64,000 bases of DNA. It comes from Molanna angustata (Eukaryota > Arthropoda > Insecta > Trichoptera > Molannidae). The notes beneath the pieces are model-generated. The model was not told the origin of the DNA and did not search any database. It worked only from the letters and a program-made list of their open reading frames with translations. The first letter of the stretch is position 1. The number at the start of each line of letters is the position of its first letter. The translations under genes were made by a program, and so were the position numbers. The DNA is taken from positions 14,463,142-14,527,141 of the forward strand of contig OY754973.1 in NCBI GenBank assembly GCA_963576475.1, written 5' to 3'. Shown in pieces: positions 1-11,555 of the stretch.

Positions 1-1392
1 GGAAAAACTCCTCAACCAGTTTCACATTGTGGTTTTAAAATGAAAGAAGTAAGAATTAACTTCTCTGAGGTTTTACTCGCCATCCGAGAGTTGGATGTTA
101 ACAAAGCTAATGGACCAGATGAAATTCCCGTTCTTGTATTAAAAAAATGCTCCGCCGAAATAGCCCCAGTTCTCACTAAACTCTTCAAACTCTCGTTTAA
201 AACTGGTATTGTCCCATGTGACTGGAAAAAAGCGGTCGTCCACCCAATTCCTAAAAAAGGTGATCGCTCCAACCCATCTAACTACCGACTCATCGCTATT
301 ACTTCTGTACCCTCCAAAATAATGGAAAGGGTACTAAACACCAAGTTGATCACATACCTCGAAGCAAACAAAATTTAAAGCGACCGCCAATATGGATTTC
401 GTGGAAATCGATCTTGCGGCGACCTACTCGCGTATGTGACATCCATTTGGGGTCGAGTTATGGAACGCTTTGGAGAAGCTCAAACTGTCGCCCTTGACAT
501 CTCTAAAGATTTCGACCGGGTTTAGCACCGAGGTCTCTTAATAAAACTCCCTTCTTATGGACTACCCCAGTCTCTGTGTACATGGATTGCGAAAATTTGG
601 AAGAGAAACCCCAATGAATTGCAAGTGTCTTTCAACGGAAGCACCCTACCTAACAGCAGCTCTATCGACCTGCTTGGAGTATCTATAACGAATCAATTAC
701 ACTACAGGGGTTCCATCGAAGCTAAGGTGAATCTCGCCTCCAAAAAATTGAGCGTACTATATAGAGCGCGTAGATATTTTACTAAGTCCCAGATCTGTAT
801 ACTCTACAAAGCGCAAATACGTCCAATTATTGAATATGGTAGTCACCTCTGGAGTGGCGCCCCCCAATACCTACTGAATACCCTCGACGCTGTCCAAAGG
901 CGTGCTATACGTCTGATTGATGATCCATCACTGACTGATGGATTGCAATCACTAGAACACAGGCGTAAAGTCGGTATTTTAAGTTTATTTTATAGATACT
1001 ACCACGGGAATTGCTCAGAAGAACTTGCATCTTTGGTCCCTCCTCCACCCACTCGCAACAGAGTCACTCGCTTTACTCAATCGCAGCACCCATTCACAGT
1101 AGACCTTCAACATAATATACGAACAAGTCGCTTCTCGAACTCCTTTATTAATACAGCAGCCCGACTGTGGAACGATCTTCCGTATTCTGTGTTTCCACCT
1201 TCGTACAATCCGGGTCTTTTTAAAATCCGAATAAATAAACTCTTTTCTAGACTGAAAACCCCTTCCAACGCTACGTAGTGCGCTTCTTCGGAAGAGCAAA
1301 ATGGACCCAAATCCTAATAGCTGGTGTCCCCTACGTAGACATGTTACGAAAAATATCCCCTTGGGTTAGTGAGGAGTAATAAAATAAATCAA
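1..1392 (+). mobile_element. Non-LTR retrotransposon (jockey-like), reverse transcriptase C-terminal half, inactive
   Basis: A single reading frame runs from base 1 to the TAG at 1276-1278, broken by TAA at 376 and TAG at 523. It carries reverse transcriptase motifs: NKANGPDEIP (fingers), HPIPKKGD and NPSNYRLIAITS, QYGFRGNRSC, and motif A as DISKDFDRV. The C-terminal part has the usual YKAQIRPIIEYGSHLWSGA and ARLWNDLP segments of jockey-type elements. Motif B (GxxQGxxLSP) and the catalytic YADD box are absent. About residue 190 the frame jumps from the post-motif-A region straight to the thumb-adjacent region, so there is an in-frame internal deletion. The 3' UTR ends near 1378 in an A-rich tail. 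The element enters from the left edge. The clade name is from pattern recognition. Confidence 0.88.
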
Positions 1393-1455
1393 ACAAATGT
1401 GATAATATGTAAAAGAAAATAATAAAACAAAATAGAAATACATGAACACTAGACT

Positions 1456-1769
1456 ATGTTCTTTTTGCTATGCATAATGCATATTTTTGTACATTCTATA
1501 TCATACTTTTTATTTACAAAATTGAAGATTACGGATTTAATTCAAATGAACATATCATTATCTCATAACGATTTTTCAGTTACTAGTTTTTATTGTCGTT
1601 TATGTTATTATTTAAAATGCACCAAATATCACAAGAAAGTAGTGATGGAAAATAGCAGACCATTATCATTAAATCACGGTCTTTTCACTACATATTTTTA
1701 GAAACTTAGCAATGTGTTAGTATACATAATTATTAAATTATTATTTTTTTAAAGAAATACATAATAATT
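1456..1769. other. AT-rich spacer, nothing recognised
   Basis: The 81-codon open frame here has low-complexity, AT-driven composition and no motif. I see no gene. Confidence 0.5.
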
Positions 1770-2065
1770 TACATACAAACATGTCATACTATCACGTCAT
1801 TAACCTCATAGGGTAGGCAGAGAGCCACATTTTTCTACATTGACACACATTCATAGCCTCATCAACATTCATACATCGTCTTATATAATATGTTCGTCTG
1901 TTGTTCACGCTCCTTACATTTCCATCTTTCAGAATATCGTTTACATGATGGTGCCATCCTTTTAAAGGGTACCCCCGACCTCTTATTCCGTTCATGTTAG
2001 CTTAGTATATTTTCTTCGTCAGGCGTTCTTCATTCATTCTCCCCAAGTGGCCAAACCATCCATAA
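1770..2065 (-). mobile_element. LINE C-terminal fragment (RTE-like type)
   Basis: The minus strand reads GWFGHLGRMNEERLTKKIY, a stop, then RGYPLKGWHHHVNDIL, NNRRTYYIRRCMNVDEA and WLSAYP. This is the conserved tail found at the end of many lepidopteran non-LTR elements, which keep only the last 80-90 codons because of 5' truncation. Sister fragments lie at 3910-4225, 36895-37200 and 37430-37560, and 38835-39030. Confidence 0.75.
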
Positions 2066-2199
2066 TAATATAGAGTGCAAATTTATCCTAGTTCTAATTG
2101 GTCAGTCTTTTGGTACCAACTATTAATTTAGTGACTAGTATCATAAAACTACGTCTTCATATTTGGTTTCAATCTTGGGATTAGTTGACAGCAAAACGA

Positions 2200-2395
2200 T
2201 GCATCTATTCCTTCACTCCGCTCGGTCTCAACTCTGTGTAGGAGGTACACTTCATGTCCTCAAGCACACGTTCTGGAAACTTCCGGTGGGGACGCCCTCT
2301 GCCTATAAGTTGTTACTCAACCATTCCCTCTAAGATAACGTGTAAGAGATCTTAGTCTCCCAACACATGGCCTATATACATAGTTTGCACGATCT
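2200..2395 (-). mobile_element. LINE C-terminal fragment (second type), degraded
   Basis: The minus strand reads YIGHVLGD, a stop, DLLHVILEGMVE, a stop, then LIGRGRPHRKFPERVLEDM and SYTEL. The order GHV...ILEG.v.G.RGRP...f.ed...SY.EL is that of a non-LTR element C-terminal tail. Two nonsense codons show it is dead. Confidence 0.6.
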
Positions 2396-2484
2396 ATTTT
2401 GTATGATGGTGTTCAGCTTAGTTAAAAAACAACTGAACGCAATATAATTCAAGGGAATCATGCGAGTCATTTGTCACAATATTT

Positions 2485-2647
2485 TTTTAATGAATATGAC
2501 CTTGTTAAACAAGTACATATACATCTTCCTACCTTCCCTAAAATAAGCATAAATGCTTGTGCTATAGGTGAACAAAATCAGGATTCGAACTCGCGACCAC
2601 TTTATTACTAACCCAATGCTCTAACCGCTCTGCCATCGACCCATCTA
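2485..2647 (-). mobile_element. SINE type C (tRNA-derived)
   Basis: Read on the minus strand, a tRNA-like head (TGGCAGAGCGGTTAGAGCAT, B box GAGTTCGAATCCT) is followed by a unique body that includes AAGCATTTATGCTTATTTTA and ATGTATATGTACTTGTTTAA. Other copies lie at 48057-49020 (split), 57010-57095 (tail only) and 61695-61862. Confidence 0.75.
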
Positions 2648-3084
2648 AAAATCCCATTTAAAACTCATTATTTAATTTATGGCATCACAACAATCGAATT
2701 TATTGATTTGATGAGATCAACATAGGTACTCTACAATGTATTAATAATAAAAAAACGATTATATAATATATATTCTTTTAGATGATGATATCATTTTGTG
2801 AGTACAAAGCCATCGATTTTCATTTGAAAACATACAGCCCATATCATTTATTAAAACTAGTTGCATGTAACACATGAGATCCAACTGTCGATGGCGATAG
2901 TATGCATAATCAAAGAATACGTACCAAACTATAAACAACACAAATTAATAAATATTTGAAGATATTTTATTTTCTATGTAAAACATGTAGGTATGTTTGT
3001 CAGGATAGGATAGTATGGAGGTCAGTCTGTTTTTTACACAGAATATGAAAACAGTATGATGGTATAATATATATGTATGTTTGG

Positions 3085-3609
3085 AGATTTAAGTATCAAA
3101 CTATTAAGTCTTCTTACATATTGTGTATAGGCGACTATCATACAAATTGTATGAAGTGATGTCGTCACTAAATTAAATTTTTATAAAAATTGTTAAAAAA
3201 AAATTGAGATGTGCTAACACATTGTTTGTATTTTTTATATCAAATTAAATTATCTAGTTGGGGTGTTTCGGCTTTTTTCGATATTTAAAAAAAATGGAAA
3301 TAAAGGCAGTTAAACTTATAAATTTATCATAAAAAAATATTTTTCTTAATAAAAAAGGTTTGAGAAACCCTGGAATTTAAAAAAAAACTAATTTGAGATT
3401 TTGTATTTGTCTATCTTTATACCAATTTACAGCGTTCTAGCTTTTATGGTTTCTGAGATATATGGAAAAATAAAGTAAAAATTCAAAAGTTGATAACCCC
3501 TGATTGAAACAAAAATTCACAATTCTGAGTATAAAAGTTTTGTAGGCCTATAACTGTTTATATATTCTGAAAATTTGGGCTCTGTAAATTGAGCAGATCA
3601 AATGTTATA

Positions 3610-3652
<43 letters not shown>
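3085..3652 (+). repeat. Dispersed repeat ending in a CA microsatellite, copy 1
   Basis: About 530 bp are shared with 46316-46931, including TTGTGTATAGGCGACT, ACAAATTGTATGAAG, CTAGTTGGGG-GTTTCGGCTTTTT, CAGCGTTCTAGCTTTTATGG and TTGATAACCCCTGA. Both copies end at the same point in a (CA)n tract (here 3614-3651). No coding capacity and no terminal inverted repeats are seen. Association of the 3' end with a microsatellite is known for some insect Helitron-like and microsatellite-associated repeats; the class remains open. Confidence 0.8.
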
Positions 3653-3655
<3 letters not shown>

Positions 3656-3909
3656 CTCACATAAAATGTTCTACTCCGAATTCTGAGTAAATCCATGTAT
3701 GGGAACATATATGCTGCGAGGCCTCTAGTTGGTGTTATTAGCATGCAAAAAGTCCACTACACCATACAAAATCTTCCTTCGTACACGCATCTTGGCTTAA
3801 TAATGTCGATTCATTAAGAGAATTGAATTTTCATGAACGAATCGACAGTTGGATAATGTAGGTTCCTTAATATGTTATACAAAATATTTATTCGGTAAAT
3901 TGGTGTTTT

Positions 3910-4225
3910 TACGACATCTACACACATACATGCATACCATCACGCTATGTCCTTTACGGGGTAAGCAGAGATAACCGAGCGCCATACTCCTCTATTTTTG
4001 TACACACTCCTGGCTTCCTTTACATACATACATGCTCGTCGATTGTTTAAGTTTCTTATGTTTCCTTCTTTCAAATTATCATTCACATGGTCATGCCATC
4101 CCTTTCTGGGGCGACCCCTTCTATTCACTCTATCTCTCACACCCATGTATATTTTTTTGGTCAGTCGTTTATCGTTCATTCTTTCAATATGTTCAAATCA
4201 CCTCAAGGCAGTCACTTTCATTTTA
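3910..4225 (-). mobile_element. LINE C-terminal fragment (RTE-like type)
   Basis: The minus-strand frame at 3940-4179 reads MNDKRLTKKIYMG, RGRPRKGWHDHVND, LNNRRACMYVKEARSVYK and WRSVISAYPVKDIA, same family as 1770-2065. The element's 3' end has TGATGGTATGCATGTATGTG on the minus strand, a short-repeat tail of the kind used by RTE-type LINEs. Confidence 0.78.
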
Positions 4226-4309
4226 TTTATAATATCCTACTTTATCTTGCATTCTCTCCTTATGTCCTCATTTGTTTCCATCATATATTGTTCTATTACA
4301 TACCTTATC

Positions 4310-4620
4310 ATCATCGATGGTTCCAAAGCCCGTTGCGAGCCTAGGCCTTCTCCAACATCCTCGTTATCATGGCATGCACCCCTCCATTCCCTTACACCAA
4401 CAGCTACCACATCGCGCTGTACGCCATCCAGCTATCGGAGCTTGGGTCTATCAACACTTCGTCTACCTTGAGGCTTAGTGTGCAGTATCCTCATTGGCAC
4501 ACTTTCATGTTTCATTCTTTCTACGTGTCCTGCCCATCGCAACTCTCCTATTTTTATCACCCTATTACATACCTACCGTCTATTCTTATTATTAGTGACA
4601 TCTATACAAAACATATATTA
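4310..4620 (-). mobile_element. LINE C-terminal fragment (third type), one nonsense codon
   Basis: The minus strand reads IGELRWAGHVERMKHESVP, then ILHTKPQGRRSVDRPKLR, a TAG in place of Trp, then LDGVQRDVVAVGVREWRGAC and EGLGSQRALEPS. The order RWAGHVeRM...kp.GrR..gRPklRWlDgV..D is a common insect non-LTR tail. Its GC content stands out from the AT-rich surroundings. Confidence 0.75.
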
Positions 4621-5062
4621 ACTTAATAAAAAAATTAGAGCTGATAGACTAAAATTACTATCCATCACTAAAAATTTTCATTCAAAGATATCTGATAATA
4701 TTACGTAGTTGTATTTAAATAGATACATTACATAAAATGACAATTTCCTCAACAAAACCTTCTTATTACGTGTAGCTAAGTATAACACTGCGCTATGTAG
4801 ACAAGATATGTATTGATACTATCTCAACTGCATACCTACTTTCCCTTTCTCTAGCACTGATTGGTAAGGAGTTGTATTTATATTGACTAAAACTAAGAAT
4901 ATAACATGGTACCTATCTATAATATTATTGTCGTCTGTCTCCACCACGAGACATACTGTATCAGGTTTACACCGATTAGAGAAATCAATGATAGTTTTAT
5001 GTAGATCTCGAAGATGTAGTTACCATAAAATCTTCATCGGTTTGTTTACTTACATATGATAT

Positions 5063-5245
5063 AAATACCATCACGCAATATCCCCACAATGCGGGGTAAC
5101 CAGCGACAAGTGTGCATTACCTGAAAAAAAAATATAGAAGCACTACACGTGCGTGTATCCCAACACACCATTCTCGTCTCACCTAAATAGGCAAAATTCA
5201 GAATGGGTGGTGAACCTCTTTGATGATCTGTGTAAGATATTTTTG
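5063..5245 (+). repeat. Unclassified dispersed repeat, copy 1
   Basis: Shared blocks include CCACAATGCGGGGTAAC-AGCGACA, CGTCTCACCTAAA and CAGAATGGGTGGTGAACCTC. Related minus-strand sequence lies at 26700-26885 and more weakly at 25565-25690. No coding or inverted termini are seen. The start resembles the 3' end of the RTE-like fragments (ATACCATCACGCAATATCCC). Confidence 0.55.
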
Positions 5246-5399
5246 TTGCCTGTTTTATTATCGACTAGCTTTTATGTCCCGCCGTTGGCCAAGAATGTAA
5301 ATTAGTGAAGGAATAAGCAATCGTTTATATACCTACATAATATTGTCACACATAATTTTTTTTAACCGTAGTATGAAAAGTAGTTTGAAATTTAATTGA

Positions 5400-6535
5400 G
5401 TTTAAGTGGTGTAAAATCTTAAAGTGATGGCCACAATCCATTTGCTTTTATATATAAGCACATACAATTTCTGCACGCATGGACTATGGGAAATGATTTT
5501 AAATATGACTTATTATAAAAAGACAACGTCGTAAAGAGTTTGGATTTGGCCACAACCCCTATTTTTATATATTGTCATCGAACGCAAATAATGTGTTTTA
5601 AATATTTAGTAATTTTGGATGGTGGGAAATGGTTTAAAAATTGATTAAACAAAAGTACTGAAAATATTCTAGTGTTGGTCCCATCCCATTCGTTTTTATA
5701 TTTTTCGTCAAGTGTGCATATAGTTTTGCACAATAAAACTGATAGACTTAAAACTGACACATAAGTCTACATTACAGAAGAAGAAGACTTAAGCTATGTT
5801 AAATAGTTTTTAATATGAATATAAACGTTGTGAAGATCCAGCAATGGCCACAACCCCGATTTTTTATATATTGTCATCAAAATGAAATGTGTAGTTATTG
5901 AAAATTAAGCAATATATGATGATATAATAAATGGTGTAAATTTGATTGAACAAAAGTAATGAGAAGATTCTAGTGTTGGTCACATCCCATTCGTTTTTAT
6001 GTATTTTCATCAAGTATGCATGTTGTTTATAATATTTCGTTACAATAGACTATTAGACATAAAACTAATCCAAAAGACTAAATAAAAAATGAAGTAGAAG
6101 TATAAAACTATAACAAATAGTTTGTAATAAAAACTGACCCAATGGTCTACATAGAAGATGAAATAGAAGAATTACACATTAGGAAATGTATTATATAAAA
6201 AACTGACCAAAATGTCTTCATAAAAGAAGAAGAAGATGAATTGAACTATAGGAAATATTTTATATAAAATTCACCCAACATCTACATAAAATAAGAAAAC
6301 GAAGAATTAGACTAAATGATAGTTTGTTTAAAAACTAACCAAAAGGTCTACGTAAAGGAAGAAGAAGACGAATTAGACTATAGGAAATAGTTTGTTTATG
6401 AACTGTCCCAAATGACTTCACAAAAGAAGAGGAAGAAGATTTAAACCCCAAGAAATAGTTTGTAGAAAAAATCACCCAAAGGTCTACATAGAAAAAAGAA
6501 GAATTTCACTATAGGAAATAGTTTGTAGGTATATT
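5400..6535. repeat. Degenerate tandem-repeat field with two nested periods
   Basis: The left part has a unit near 300 bp: blocks such as TGGCCACAACCCC-ATTTTTATATATTGTCATC recur near 5548 and 5846, and CATCCCATTCGTTTTTAT near 5683 and 5985. The right part (about 6060-6530) has at least six units of 65-80 bp built as AAAACTGACCCAAAGGTCTA-CATA-AAGAAGAAGA-GAATTAGACTATAGGAAATAGTTTG. Units differ by small indels. The field is non-coding. Confidence 0.7.
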
Positions 6536-7723
6536 GAATGTGTATTGTAGTTAACCTAATATAGTTTAATAATTTTCCTATACAAAATCAGTATATTCTT
6601 GGTTTTTAAGTAGTAAGTATTAGGTATGTAGGTACCTACCTACAATGATGTTCTAAATTAATTCGAATTCGATTTATAACAAATTTTATTTGAATATCAG
6701 AATGTGTCCGTTACTATAGTAACCATGTTCCAACATGTGAAAAATATCAAATGTTATGGAGACATTTTTTGAATATGTAGGTACCTACATTGGTTGGTTC
6801 GATGCCATAAAAATGAAAATTGTCAGAAAAATCAAATATTTTTAACAAATTATGCAATTTTATTACGCCTATATCTTTACTAATAATTAACAGACTTTTA
6901 CAATATATGTCTTAAAACTTGCTGTAATGTCTTGTGTTTCATTTTATTATTTCATAATCACATTTATTTCAAAGGTATATTATTTTAAAGAACATATTCA
7001 TTCGGTAGGAAAATTAAATATCGTAATGAAAAGATATTAAAATGGCGGGGTTATATGTACATTTGTACAAAACGCTTACTTTAAAAATAAGTTAAACATT
7101 ATAATTACACAAAATATTCACCATGTTTTTCACTTAAAAGCTAAGTTATACTTGAAAATATATTTTTTTCGTGTAAATACGTACTTCTAACTTTTAAACT
7201 AACAGATATTTGCGTGCAAAATGTACACTTTTTTGACAGATATGACTTGGAAAATTTTGTTTGAAAAAAATAATTATTGAAATATCTTTAAAATTCAGCA
7301 TTTTAATCGCATTATTTTTAGCGTGACACTGCATCAGGTATACTGGTACACGTTCGCACATAAATTAGATTTTTAGATGCTCTTGGTTTTTCAAAAGGCG
7401 TGAGACAAACACACACACACACACACACACTAACATATTGATTGCTTTATTACTTTAGATTACCCGGCTCTTACAGGACTTCCGACAACGATTATAACAG
7501 AAAAGTGGAGGCACTATCCTAAGCCCTCAGTAAAGTATACTAAAAGAAGTAGGTAGTTATTTCGAAGATATCAATATTTTTTTTTAATTAAAATTATAGT
7601 TATTTGGTCCAGACTTCTTCCTCTTGTTCTAAACTATCGGTTAGACGACTTTATTCGATAGAGGAATTCTTCTCTTTTCCCATACTTCCTCTTATTTTTG
7701 TTGTACTATTAATAATTGTAAAT
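6536..7723. other. AT-rich spacer with a short CA microsatellite
   Basis: (CA)n occupies about 7408-7430. No ORF, TE terminus or RNA gene is recognised elsewhere in this stretch. Confidence 0.5.
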
Positions 7724-8603
7724 TACTAGCGGACCCGGCGAACTTCGTACCGCCTACCAGTCAATGAATGTTGTGTTAAATTTTAGCTAAACATAATTTA
7801 GGATTTTATTAACTTAATTGTAGAAAACATCAGGTGATGGGTCTTAAAGATGGAAGGTAGTGGACTGTATTATTAACGATCTCACCGATGCTTCTTTATT
7901 CCTGGTTCACTGATTATTTTTTCTGTGCACACATCCACACGCAGTGGTTTTCAAATTTGTACTGATCCTTTTTTAACTTGACACTTATTGTCACCCAAAA
8001 TTATTGCAGCAAATGACAATTGTCAAATACATCGGTGAGGGGACAGTGGCAAGGAAAGGATTCAAAGGATAATGCTTCTACATTAACAATATTAATACGA
8101 AAAAATTATTAAGTTCAATAGTTTATTATGATGTTATAATATAACAATATTGGGATATATAATAAAATATATAAAGAAAATACAAATTTAATAACACTTC
8201 CACAAAGGTATTGCGGTGTTTTTTTTAATATATTTAAAAATAAATATCTGTAATTAGTATTTTTTTTTGTGAATTTTCCGTTAAGTTTTCCAATATTCTA
8301 ACAGTTATTCTGCTATTCGGGGCGGAGATAAAACCAACAAATAAGAGATCATTACAATACAATTGGTCCAGCCATTCTTTAGTTATGAATGGTGTAACTT
8401 GATTTTATTAATAAAGACGTAGGTATTGTTCTTTTTGTAAATAGAAAATCTGATGTATTTATTTATTTATTAAATAACGTAAAAAATAAACAACGCACCC
8501 ATTTCGTGAAATTGAAATTGTAACTAATATTAAATTTCGTTATATTTGTGGGAAAAATTACGAAGTATATTATTTAAGTATATTATATATATTATTTTAT
8601 TAA

Positions 8604-9287
8604 GGGGGCGACTGCTGCCAACATATGTACCTATTTTTTTCAATTTGATATTGCATCATTACTACAATACGAATCATTTTGAAAAAAATAACTTAGTTTA
8701 GATATTAATAAATAAAAATAAACCTTAACTTTTTAATCATGTTCTGTATTTTCTTGTGGAAAAATAATAAGTTTACCCCGATTTTTGACATTTGTTTTAT
8801 ATTTCTAAAAAAAAACTATATGGTATAGAGCAATATATATTTTTTAAATTAAAGAAAAACCAAAATATCTGGATAAATATGTTGTGACGTTGCATTAATC
8901 CATCAGGTTAAGTAATTAAACCAAAAAAACTTTTATTTCGCAATGGGGCTGAATGGAAAATAATAGTTTTTTAAGTTTTCTTTACTATACGTATTAATGC
9001 AACGTCACAACATATTTTTCCAGATATTTTCGTCTTCTTTAATTAAAAAAAAAAATATTGCTCTACTCCTTATAGTTTACTAAAGATATAAAATAAACGT
9101 TGATAATCAGGGTATTCCATTATTTTTCTACAATAATTTTTACAGAATATTATCAATAAGTTTTAAGGTATAGTTTTTTTATAAATAGGTACCCAAACTA
9201 TCTAAATTTTTTTTTCAAAACGATTTGATATGAAATAATAATGGTATATCGAATTGAAAAATAGGTACGTTGGCAACAGTCGCCCCC
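8604..9287. mobile_element. TTAA-flanked palindromic MITE (piggyBac-like), copy 1
   Basis: The 684-bp element is flanked on both sides by TTAA (8600-8603 and 9288-9291). Termini are GGGGGCGACTGCTGCCAAC and its near-perfect inverse. The arms match to the centre, including ATGTTGTGACGTTGCATTAA on the left and its inverse on the right, leaving only a small loop near 8935. No ORF is present. TTAA duplication is the hallmark of piggyBac transposition. A second copy lies at 41875-42556. Confidence 0.85.
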
Positions 9288-9332
9288 TTAACCAACCTAT
9301 TCTATATAAAATAAAACTAAATTTTTACTTTG

Positions 9333-9556
9333 CGTCGGCCTTCGTGGCTCAGTTGGTTAGGTATCTGACTACTGATCCAAAGGTCCCGGGTTCGATTCCC
9401 GGTGGAGACACAGTTTTTAATTGTGTTTTCAGTCTGGATCTGTGAGACGATTAATATCGTAAGTCTCCAGAATGTGGCAACTTGTTATTGGGTGCGAGTT
9501 AAATAATTATTTGACATAGTACCTGTTAGTTGCCCGAGAAGCATTATTTAATAAAA
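9333..9556 (+). mobile_element. SINE type B, full length (tRNA-derived)
   Basis: The head CGTCGGCCTTCGTGGCTCAG and TTGGTTAG carry an A-box-like region, with B box GGTTCGATTCC at 9389-9399. The body contains GTGTTTTCAGTCTGGATCTG, GAATGTGGCAACTTGTTATT and TAGTTGCCCGAGAAGC. It lies just right of the palindromic MITE. Full sisters are at 35213-35452 (+) and 51078-51332 (-). Confidence 0.85.
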
Positions 9557-11555
9557 GTAGGTAATTACATAAACGAAGAATAAGTTATTAACACACAATA
9601 TAGATAAAAAATGTATGTAGGAAGAATAATATGGAAAGTATATACTTATTAAAATTATCGAAAAAAAGTTATTATGATAAAGACCAACCTATTTACATAT
9701 AATTTCTTCATGACAGATCGTATATTGACAAAGTAAAACGCAATGAAAAATGACCACAAACAATTTTAGCTCATTCGTGCGTCTAAAAAATATTTCATAA
9801 TCGTAGATAACCAATTTAACATAATATGTTTTTTTTTATCGAAATTTGTGATGTTTGATTGTGATATATTTGATGGCAAAATCGAAATTCATACATTAAT
9901 CATTTAAAGTAGGCCGTCAACGAAATACACCCAGTACCTATATAAAAAGGTGATTGTTGGGTTTAAATTTTTCGTTTGTCCATGAAGTTGTTTTTTGCAA
10001 ATTTGAGGATATTTTGAATGGAATTTTTAATGAACAAATAAAATTTGAGGATTTTTCAATGGAATGCTTTGGGGAATGTGCCAAAATAAGCAACATAAAC
10101 AGACAGACGAGACGATGATAATGATGGATAGACTAGAGGCTTAATCGATCACCTTTCTGAATACCCCAATAAACTTGGACCTCTTTTTAAAGACTAATCA
10201 TGGCAAATTGCATGTATGCACTCAAAAGTTTCAAAGTTTTCTACTTTTGTGAATGACGAATGCACGAGCGTGAGTGAAACGACGATAAATGTGAAGGCAT
10301 TAATTTTTTTCTTTATATCGAATGTAAATTAATTTATTCCCTGTGAGTATTTTACGTACTTATAAAATGCAAATCAACATATTAAAAAATATGAAATGAA
10401 TATGTAATTATGAAATACTCACAAAGAAAGTATTGTGCTGACATTTCACCACACCCAAAAAGTATTAAATTGAATGATTAAACTATTATTTTATTCATAA
10501 TGATTAAAAATATGGAGTTGTATCCAAAATGTATTAAAAATTACGTTTGTTCTGTTTTGAAATGTGGGGTGATGGTTTTGAGGTGGTTGTTTTAATTATT
10601 CATATTCAAAACTGTCGATATATTTAAGACAAACATTTTTATGACCAAACTTAAAATAATTTTACAGAAAATAATATAATAATGCAACTTCTTTACACGT
10701 GGGTACCTCCACACTATTTTCATGCGATTCTTATGTAAGAGAAACATAATATTTCAATACATTGAGTCTGTTTTGAAATCTGTCGCATTTCCCGTTAGAA
10801 CCTAATAATTATTCAACACTAATTATTAAATATGTAATCTAGTTTCACCCCAAGAGTCATTATGTACAACTGAATTGCACAAATTGCTCACATCTCCAAC
10901 ACAAGGTGTCATTAATGTGTATGTGTAAGAAATGCTATCTATACGTTTTCTTGGAACACCGACATCATTAGTAGACGATTTTGTAAAAATATCAATACTA
11001 TGTGGGTACATCACATAAATGATAAAATCTATACTTTAAAACGATAACATGTACGTAGTTATTAGCTTTTATAGAAATATCTAAGAATAGAAAATTCACA
11101 TAAAAAAATACAAGACTACATAGGTAATTAATATAATATCATGTCAACATACTTTGTTTTGGTATGGCTAAGTAGATGATATGATTTTTTTCTTTATATT
11201 TATGATATAATAATCATGTGTCTTTGAATCTTAGTTCCCTTGAAATAACTTTTTTCTCGTTGACAGTTTACAGTACTTAATTGATATTTTTATTCTGCAC
11301 TGACGAAATGTTTATACCTACAGCCAGAATTCCTTTTCCTTGATAGGAATAATTGGTCAGAATTAAGTCGGTAAGCAAATAAAATGAATGGTATAATTTT
11401 CGACAAACATCTTGAACGAGCTTTCGGTTGCGCAAATTTGTCTTTTTGCTTCATTGGTTTACGTGCAAATCGCCCCCCTTCTCGCCTAATAGTTCAAGTT
11501 ATTTGGCGACAACTATACTGTGGCTATTTTGGAAGGTAAATATAGAAAAACGACG
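9557..11555. other. AT-rich DNA, no gene recognised
   Basis: Only short AT-driven frames are present. No TE termini, RNA gene or exon-like composition is seen. Confidence 0.5.

Noticed and set aside
3614..3651. CRISPR-like or regular array at the CA tract
   Set aside because: Simple microsatellite; no spaced repeats, and the host is a eukaryote.
3998..4626. Several plus-strand ORFs of 66-157 codons
   Set aside because: They are the reverse complement of two minus-strand LINE C-terminal fragments whose motifs are clear.
9254..9445. 63-codon frame containing FVAQLVRYLTTDPKVPGSIP (also on the minus strand at 51125-51334)
   Set aside because: It is the translated tRNA head of SINE type B, a well-known phantom protein; there is no start or context for a gene.
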